NCBI GenBank assembly: GCA_001972305.1
Contig: BDDD01002129.1
Span: 122,032 to 186,031, forward strand
Source: Cephalotus follicularis
Lineage: Eukaryota > Streptophyta > Magnoliopsida > Oxalidales > Cephalotaceae
Reading direction: 5' to 3'
Length of the DNA: 64,000 bases
Shown piece after piece: positions 56,641-64,000 of the stretch. Every line of letters starts with the position of its first letter. The first letter of the stretch is position 1. The translations under genes and the position numbers were made by a program. The notes beneath the pieces are model-generated. The model did no database searches. It saw only the letters and a program-made list of their open reading frames with translations, and was not told the DNA's origin.

Positions 56641-57895
56641 GTTTGGTATCAGAGCAGGCCTATGCTGGATATGCCAGGATAGGGTCCTCAGATGTTGGAA
56701 ATTGAAAGTGATTAATTGAATAAAGTGCTATTTGAAGTTAATAGGAGTTATGGAATAATGATAAGTGTTATATTGAGTTCTTAGAGATTAAGTGATGTGG
56801 ATGAGTTTGCTCGTAATGGAATTGAATGATATTGATGAATTGTGATTCTTTAGTTATCTTGGATTATGATTATGGAAATCGATAGATGATTCTTTTGTCT
56901 CTTATACAAGTGGATATTAAAGGAAAAAGGAAGGGAGCTACCGAGGGTAGCCAAATTGACCTAGTCTCGTGGTTTTATGGTATGTGCTGATGGTATGATT
57001 ACAGAATAGTACAGTTAAGGAATGGTACAGTTACGAAATGGTACGGTGGTTATGGAATGGCATAGTTAGATGATGGTATATGGTTAACTTCTTATATATG
57101 CTGGTATGGGACAGTATGTGTATTTAGTTAACCTTTCTATGGTTATGGAACGGTTTGTTATGGGACGGATGGATATGGGATGGATTAAATAGCAACACAT
57201 TATGCTCAAGTGGACTGTTGCGGGAGGGTTGTGACCTTCATTATGCCAGGACGGTCTCCATCTCAGTTATTGAGACCTTAGATCATTAGCCAGTTCCGAT
57301 GATAGCAATCCTGCATGAAGATAGGCTTATGAAACAGGATTGAAGTGGTTTCCTGGCGCATGTAATAGATAGCGAGGAATAGATACCGAGATTGGAGGAT
57401 GGAAGCTCTGGAAGGTCACTCTAGACTGCCAGTAGCGGTAGTAGAATTGCCTTTGACTCGTGCATGTATTGTCAACGCACAAATTATGTATATGATGATT
57501 GTTGATGGAAAATTTGCAAGTGTATGGTTTGTGGAGCTTTGGATCATATGGTTAGAGAGTGTCCTCATGAACGGTATAGTTCCGGGAGTCTGCAAGGACA
57601 AGGTATGGGTTAGTCTCAAGGGGACTTGTATCAAGACCAGAGTATCGGCTATCAGCCAAGCCATGGTTTTGGACAGCAGTATCAGGACCACCATGGTGCT
57701 AGTTCACCTTCTCATGCGAGAGGAGATCAAGGTAAACGGTCTGTGGGATCGACGCTTCCAGGAGAGTGGAGTTGTGTTATGGACCAAAGGACTTGAGAAA
57801 GCCGCATAGAATGTGAAGAAGGTATGAAGGCATGGTGCCCTCGCATGTTTTAACCTAGGGAATCTTGGGACGAGATTTCTCTAAGTAGGGGAGGA
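56641..57895 (+). pseudogene. N1 interior, copy 2
   Basis: Appears base-for-base the same as 54117-55371 in all stretches compared, including the primer-binding site (56644-56655), the zinc knuckle (57521-57562) and the polypurine tract (57885-57895). Confidence 0.9.
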
Positions 57896-60480
57896 TGTAA
57901 TGTCTCGAATATATATATATATATATAATGCACGGATGTGTTTATATTGCGCAAGGCGCATCCTTTGTGCCAGCGTGCACCAGAGACAGATGGATAGAGA
58001 GCGGGAGTGAGAGAAAGAGAGGCGCTGCTCCATCCGATGTCGTCCCCAATGTCGTTCCCCGAGGGCGACGGTGAGTTCCTCCAGCTTCTTCTTCTTCCTT
58101 TCGGTCTTTTTCTTCCTTCATCGCCATGAAAACCAAAGCTTGGAGCTTTGCATTTTTGGTGATTTCCTTCTGTCGCCGGGATGTTCATAATTGGTGGAGC
58201 TATATTAGCTTCCCCTATCTTGGTTTTAGCTTTGAACGCCATCGAAATTGGCCGAAATCAAGCGAATGAGTTAACTCAATCGCCTTGACTCGCCCGCCTG
58301 AGAAACAATGTTTGATGCTGAGACACGGTGAGTCTCGGTCGCCAACGACTTGATCAAAAAGTTTTAATGCCGGTTATGGCATGATCGGAGCTAGACGAAT
58401 TGGTCAAAGCTCCGGCGAAACAGACCAGCGTCGATTCTCAACGAGTTATGGGTAGAGACGCCTAGAGCCGACTGTTTTGCAGAACTTTGTGAAGCAACTA
58501 GAATTGTGGATGAGTGTGACCGTGCGTTTCACGGCGAGTCACGGCGAGTTTACGACAGCGATGTGTAGATCGTCTAATTTGGAGCCTGTTTATGGCGTGG
58601 CTGGAGCCCCGGTGTGTTGGCCGAAATCTGTCTGGAGCTCCAGTGGTGACAGTGTTTGATTCCAATTTGTAGAGTGTAACAGAAATGTATTGTGTATACA
58701 GTGTGAAGAAGTGGCCAATCATAGGAGGCTTCCGAGCTCAATCGCTAACAAGTAGGTAATACTATTATGCTTGCATTCATGCATATTGAACAGATTGTAT
58801 GGACTGATATGACTGTTGATTGATGATTATGTGCTAAATGGATTGTTAAGGTTATGCATGATTAATGATGTCATGACTTATGGAACGGTGTACGGGAATA
58901 ACGAACGGAACGGAGAATTGAGAGAAGTTGAATTCTGGCTTCTCTCAATTCGAGGGATATAAAATGGATTTTAATTGTTTTTGAAACTGGTTTTGAGTTT
59001 CAATTTATGTTTGGAGATTATATACTCCTTTGAACCGAATTGAAAACTGATTAGAAACGGTTTTTACTTGATTTTGGTATCGTTTTAACTGATTCTTGAA
59101 CTGTTGCAAGCTGTGTTTTTGTCTAAAGAACTGTCGATGCTTTTATGCTTTCAAAACTAATTCATCGACGCTTAAGGCTCTATTTAGCCAAATTATACTA
59201 TTTTACAAGACTTTCAATCTCAAATGGTTTTATTTTCAAATGGATTCCATAGGAAGCCTCCCTAAGGCCTTGTAGCCTATGGAAATCCTTGTTTAACAAT
59301 TTTAGTCTCCAAAATTTACTTTCAAATAGATCTTTAAAGAAAGTTCAATAAAAGGGTTTTATAAACATTCAAAAGGTTTTATAAACATTCAAAGGGTTTT
59401 ACAAAGATGGTTTTCAAAATGGACGGGATAGTTCCATTAGGATATCTAGACGCGGATATTCTAATTGGACTTCTTCTCCATTGTTTTACAAACTCTGATA
59501 GGGACCAACAAAATGGTAAATGGTTTTACAGAAAAGGTTATGGAAATGGTTTTATAAACGGTTTTGATGGATGTGGATCTTATGTGATCCTTTCTATTAG
59601 GTCCCTATCATTTTCATAGTAAAACGGTTACTGGTTATGGTTATGGCACAACTATGATTAATGGTTGTTATTGTTTGAGACCTACGAGATAACCCATTCA
59701 TAATCTTCATTTCCGTCGTGAGGATTATGGGTGTTAGAAAAAAATATACGGGGATTACAAGATGGGACCATTGTGGACAATCCTTATGGTTACGCTATCG
59801 GCTGGGACCATTGTGGACAAGCCTTATGGTTACAGTATTGACTGGGACCATTGTGGACAAGTCGAACTGTATTGGCTGGGACCATTGTGGACAAGCCAAA
59901 TGGTATGGGGCTGGGACCATAGAGGACAAGCCCTAAGGTATGCACGGTGTGGTTAGTGTTATGTCGACCTCACATGTCTATGACACAGAGTGTGTGTAGA
60001 TAATGGCATGGACCTTATGGATTGTTTGACACATGGATGATTATGATTACTGATTGTTTACAGAGTGTCTGCAGGCTTATAGCCTTTGATGTGAATAGGA
60101 CTAGCCAAGTATACCACCGCTTAGGGACGGTTGGTATACTAAAACTGTCTGCAATTGTCATTCATACATATAATATGCCATACATATTCTTATATCTTTG
60201 GCATCACATGGCATACGGTTAAACTGTACACTGTCACACTGTTACACTGATGCATATATTGTATACTATTATATGGTTGCATGCATAGCATATAGTATAC
60301 CTACATGACCATATGTCGTTGACCCATTTCATTGTTATAGAATGGGTCAGGCACATATGATAGATCGCAGAGAGATAGACCGAGTTGGATGGACATCTAA
60401 GATAGATCTTTGTTGTTTCGTTGTCTAAGGAGTTGTTTGTATATGATATTGTATTTGGATTTGCTTAGATGAGTTGTATA
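57896..60480 (+). repeat. LTR-C of N1, 3'-truncated
   Basis: Follows LTR-B to about 59036, then continues into the part that LTR-B lacks and follows LTR-A from about 52068. It includes the tandem repeat 59761-59940 and TCGA cores at 59133 and 59164. It breaks off at GAGTTGTATA (60480), where G3 sequence begins. In LTR-A a further 480 bp follow this point. Confidence 0.88.
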
Positions 60481-61578
60481 GCGCCAGGGAACGTCAGCTC
60501 GGGCGTTAGCATTGCATAGCATGGGGCATTCTTTTGGTTCTGTTACCCTTTGTTTGTAGTAGATTAGCTGAGAGTTTTCCTTATGTAAAGTTATAGTAAT
60601 CTTTTGCCTGCCAGAGATGATATATGTAATAGTTTTATGCTTTCGAGTTATGATATGGATATTTTAAGTTCACAGATGTGTTTATCATGTGTTTTAATGA
60701 ATCTTTCGTGTTTTGAGTTTTATGATCCCAGGCCTGGCAGGGGAGCTAGAGAGTCCCCGGGTTTGAGAAGCGGAGATGAGCTTAGCGGGGGAGAATAGTT
60801 AAGGCTAAGGTGATGTTTTAAGTTTTGGAGTATTACCCATGGTAGTGGGCTATCCTCGAGTAAGGATGACCTTTAGTGCTTGACTTCTCGTCTTGACCCC
60901 GAGAAGGAGTCCTCGGGTAGATGCCAGGGAAGGCTGGTTAGAAGAAGGCCCAGGACGGGCATATGTTTGTTGTATAGTGCTTAAGTTAAGCTGTGAGTTG
61001 AGGTGAAAGTTGTTATTGTGAGCAGGGTCGTACGCCGGGGGACAACTTATATATACGTAGTCTCCACCGCGGGGGAGGGGGGGTTCAAGTGAGCACATGA
61101 GGCGTGCGTGGGTTTCTCCCCAGGGCGTTAGTTATGCGCAACATTTTGGACTTGGGCTAAGGGTGCTTAGCCTAAGAAGGAGAAAGACCCGAGGACAAGG
61201 AGTGTCCCCGGGCATGTTGCTTAGATGTGCTCGTGTGTTTCACGTGTGTGCTCTCCCCAGGCCTGCTTTGCGCGTTATGTTAAGTCCATGTGAGGAGCAA
61301 GTGGGACTTAAATAATGTAGTGCATTTTGGAGCCTTGTTTAAGAAGAGCCTTGGGCGTTAGTGATAAGGCGCGTTTGGAGTTTTGGTTTCAAGTTGTGCG
61401 CGGGGCTTGAGTAGGAGAGGAGTTAGCTTCTCTGCCCCGGCTGCCCTGTTGGTTGCGTGCCCAGCCCAACCTAGGCTTTCTCTTCGGGCAGTTTAGTTGT
61501 AGAGGGTTGTTGGCATGAGAAGTGCCATCCCTGGCAGGACACGTGTCCCATAGAGTTAGCGAGAACGTGGTCCTGACA
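60481..61578 (+). repeat. 5' LTR of Gypsy element G3, 5'-truncated
   Basis: GCGCCAGGGAACGTCAGCTC at 60481 matches 63412 in the 3' LTR, so the first 203 bp are missing. The LTR ends GTGGTCCTGACA at 61578. GC-richer than the N1 LTRs. Frames within are incidental. Confidence 0.85.
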
Positions 61579-61581
61579 AGT

Positions 61582-61593
61582 TGGTATTAGAGG
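61582..61593 (+). other. Primer-binding site of G3 (degenerate)
   Basis: TGGTATTAGAGG, two mismatches to the initiator-Met tRNA complement, three bases after the LTR end. Confidence 0.75.
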
Positions 61594-61718
61594 GAAAGGT
61601 TTGTGTTTTCTTTGTGCTTCCTTTGTTAGCTAGTGGGGTATCATGTTGGGTTACATTCATGCATTGCATATAGATTGAGACTTTTTTGTGATAAGTTAGC
61701 GTGTTGTTGTAGAAGACG

Positions 61719-63078
61719 ATGCAACCTAAGACACGCAGCGGAGGTCGTGCAGATCGTGGCAGAGGACGTGGTAGAGGCAGAGGAAGAGCGACTCCTCTCC
61801 AGACAGAAGAGCAAGGGGTTCCTATGTATGTGATAGAGGAACAAGCACATGTGGAAATTGAAGAGCAGGGAGCGCAACAGGCACCAGAAGAGCAAGTTCC
61901 AGCAGCTCAGTCTGTTGTGCGAATGCCTCCCCCAATGGCCGCCAGTGGACCTACAGAGATGATGTAGGCAATGACGATGTGGGATCAAACTATTGGATTG
62001 GCTAGACCTCAACTTACGTATGCAACGGTTGGGAGCAACGTCTTTCGAGGGAACAGGAGACCCCATGGATGTAGATGAGTGGTTGAACCACCTAGAAGAT
62101 ATCTTCGTTCAGTTGGAGATAGCAGAGGACACTAGGGCAAGGAATGCATCTTTCTACCTTGCAAGAGGTGCTCGAAGATGGTGGGATGCTCTTGTATCTA
62201 GGCACGGGAGCTTAGCGGAGATCTCATGGGAGAAGTTCAAGAAGGAGTTTAGGTAGTACTTCTTCCCACCCACGTTCGTTAAAGAGAAAAGAAAAGAGTT
62301 TTTGTATCTACGGAAAGGTAATGGGACTGTATCTCAGTACGAGTATCGTTTTATGGACTTATCCCATTTAGCTCCAGCCCTGGTAGCAGACCAAGAGGAG
62401 CGATGTGAGAAGTTTCTTGAGGGCCTTAGACCCGAGATCAAGCACATGGTGTCAGTCACCCCGTGGACTGTGTTCGGCGACTTGGTGGAAGTTGCCAAGA
62501 GAGTGGAGGCGAGTCTAGAAGACCAGAGGATGCGTCAAGAGCAAGGAAGGGAGAGATCATCATCTCAGTTTGAGCAAGCAAAGAACCCCTCCAAGGCTCT
62601 GAAGCAGTGGGGACCTCAGTCCTCAGGCAACGTCAGAGGAGGAGCTTCTCAGCAGGCACAGACGACTCCAGTTACTAGCAATGTTCAAGGGAGTTCTTAC
62701 CAGAGCAACAAGGCACCTCAGTGTGAAGTTTGTGGCAAGCTGCATTCAGGAGAATGCAAGAAGGGAAGTTCTGCTTGTTACAGGTGCAGCGAGGAAGGGA
62801 ACATAAAGAGAGATTGAGCCCAGTAATCTCTTAGTGAAGCGTTGATGCCTGTGGCAACACCAGTGAAGAAGAAGACCACGGCCAGTGGTAGGGCCAAGTC
62901 ATCTCAGCCTTCGGGAGAGCAGAGAACGAGTTATACAGCACCCCACACCAGCACAGCCAGAGCTAGTAGTATCAGACCCGGAGCCACAACAAGAGTTTTC
63001 TCCCTTCCCAGAGGGGTGGATATGACAACACTAGACATGCAACCAGGTGAGATCTTGCATTTTGTCTTTCGTCTTTAG
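61719..63078 (+). pseudogene. G3 gag, nearly full length, with stops; pol absent
   Basis: ATG at 61719 opens MQPKTRSGG and an RGRGRG-rich basic N-terminus. A TAG at 61965 and a frame shift follow; then LGATSFEGTGDPMDVDEWLN, DALVSRHGSLAEISWEKFKK, a TAG at 62254, FVKEKRKEFLYLRKG, LAPALVADQEERCEKFLEGL and WTVFGDLVEVAKRVEASL. The knuckle at 62776-62817 reads CYRCSEEGNIKRD and then TGA, so the His is Asn and the last Cys is lost. A Ser/Thr-rich tail to 63078 ends the similarity. No RT or integrase is present, so pol was deleted. Closest relative here is G2. Confidence 0.85.
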
Positions 63079-63207
63079 TAGGATAAGTTAAGTTATAGTA
63101 CCTGTTAGTTTAGCATAGTTGCAGAGAGCCAGTGATGATAGAGTAGTTTTTCTTTTAAGGTTTGACTTGAGGAATTTTGAGGACAAAATTTCTTAAGGTG
63201 GGGAGGT
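63079..63207 (+). other. G3 3' untranslated end and polypurine tract
   Basis: FEDKIS-type end (GAGGACAAAATTTCTTAAGG) followed by AAGGTGGGGAGG at 63195-63206, the polypurine tract. Gag joins this pol end directly. Confidence 0.8.
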
Positions 63208-64000
63208 TGTAATGCCCCGTAGCTGCTTTGGAAGCCTAAGAGAATATTTTTTTTGGGGCTTTGGACTTAATTGAGTAAGAGCGAAAGTTAAGTGTGGTTT
63301 ATGTTATAAGCCCAAGTATAAAGCATGATTAGTGGAAGTTAAACCAGCAAGCCGGAGGAGACCCTCCAGTCCAGCAGTAAATAGTTAACAAGGTAGTTTT
63401 TGAGCTCAGCGCCAGGGAACGTCAGCTCGAGCGTTAGCATTGCATAGCATGGGGCATTCTTTGGGTTTTGTTACCCTTTGTTTGTATTAGATTAGCTGAG
63501 AGTTTTCCTTATGTAAAGTTATAGTATTCTTTTGCCTGCCAGAGGAGGCAGTGTGTTCATGCCAGAGATGACATATGTAATAGTTTTATGCTTTCGAGTT
63601 ATGATATGGATGTTTTAAGTTCACAGATGTGTTTATCGCGTGCTTTTAGGAATCTTTCGTGTTTTGAGTTTTATGATCCCAGGCCTGGCCGGGGAGCTAG
63701 AGAGTCCCCGGGTTTGAGAAGCGGAGACGAGCTTAGCGGGGGAGAATAGTTAAGGCTAAGGTGATGTTTTAAGTTTTGGAGTATTACCCATGGTAGTGGG
63801 CTATCCCCGGGTAAGGATAACCTTTAGTGCTTGACCTCGAGAAGGAGTCCTCGGGTAGATGCCAGTGAAGGCTTGTTAGAAGAAGGCCTAAGACGGGCAT
63901 AAGTTTGTTGTATAGTGCTTAAGTTAAGCTGTGAGTTGAGGTGAAAGTTGTTATGGTGAGCAAGGTCGTACACCGGGGGACAACTTATGTATTCGTAGTC
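63208..64000 (+). repeat. 3' LTR of G3, runs off the window
   Basis: Starts TGTAATGCCCCG after the polypurine tract. From 63411 it matches the 5' LTR from 60481, with a few substitutions and a short insertion near 63543. Confidence 0.92.

Larger units (their letters stand above)
47331..60480 (+). mobile_element. Non-autonomous LTR element N1, tandemly duplicated
   Basis: Arrangement: LTR-A (47331-54116, with a solo LTR at 48241-51805), interior 54117-55371, LTR-B (55372-56640), interior copy 56641-57895, LTR-C (57896-60480, 3'-truncated). Each interior has a primer-binding site, a gag-like remnant with a zinc knuckle and a polypurine tract, and no pol. LTR-B lacks about 1.9 kb found in LTR-A and LTR-C. 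The block from about 54039 to 59036 is two copies of a 2,524-bp unit. The left flank AAGAC has no right-hand partner because LTR-C is cut by G3. Confidence 0.85.

Noticed and set aside
1..64000. tRNA, rRNA, snoRNA or microRNA genes; integrated pararetrovirus sequence
   Set aside because: No cloverleaf with A/B boxes, no rRNA segment and no movement or coat protein motif was noticed on reading. TGGTATCAGAGC sites are primer-binding sites, not tRNA genes.

Overview
This window is plant nuclear DNA and consists almost entirely of nested, decayed transposable elements. The evidence is Ty3/Gypsy and Ty1/Copia protein remains, primer-binding sites matching initiator-Met tRNA (TGGTATCAGAGC), LTRs of 1-3.6 kb with TG..CA ends and 5-bp target duplications, and a hAT transposon with an 8-bp duplication. 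I see no intact host gene, tRNA or rRNA. A pericentromeric or other gene-poor heterochromatic region of an angiosperm with a repeat-rich genome fits best; the species cannot be named from the sequence.

Layout, oldest frame first. Element H (Gypsy, + strand) is scattered over 32238-32449, 34926-35611, 37658-38766 and 44348-46127. It was interrupted by a solo LTR (32450-34920, TSD AAACA), an LTR-gag fragment (35612-37657), a hAT element (about 38767-44348) that itself holds two LTR fragments, and at 32237 by a minus-strand LTR (G4, 30225-32237). G4 is cut by G1, a chromodomain-bearing Tekay-like Gypsy element (interior 23657-27517, 3' LTR 27518-30224). G1's gag is cut at 23656 by the minus-strand Gypsy element G2. 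Pieces of G2 lie at 21892-23656, 10610-11814, 8252-8312, 7618-8251 and 401-1725. They are separated by a noncoding large-LTR element (LARD, 11815-21886, TSD TAGCG/TAGCA, itself holding a 3.4-kb LTR at 16323-19752), a solo LTR (8313-10604, TSD ATCCC) and a Copia-like element (1726-7617, TSD CTAGC, itself invaded by an LTR at 4139). The chain H > G4 > G1 > G2 > LARD > LTR is six levels deep.

The right third (47331-60480) is a non-autonomous LTR element in an LTR-interior-LTR-interior-LTR arrangement made by a near-perfect 2,524-bp tandem duplication. A 3.6-kb solo LTR is nested in its first LTR. From 60481 to the window end lies another Gypsy element (G3) with a degenerate gag, no pol and a 3' LTR that runs off the window.

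Two things stand out. (1) Many of the LTRs carry arrays of short degenerate palindromes with a TCGA core (ACATCGAYGTCTTT, GCGTCGACGCTTT or CAGTCGACTG). Within pairs or runs they are spaced about 19-22 bp apart, i.e. two helical turns. The same geometry recurs in at least seven element types with different spellings. (2) The 3.4-kb LTR at 16323-19752 contains a broken copy of the N-terminus of a plant MHK/CDKF-type protein kinase, a captured host-gene fragment.
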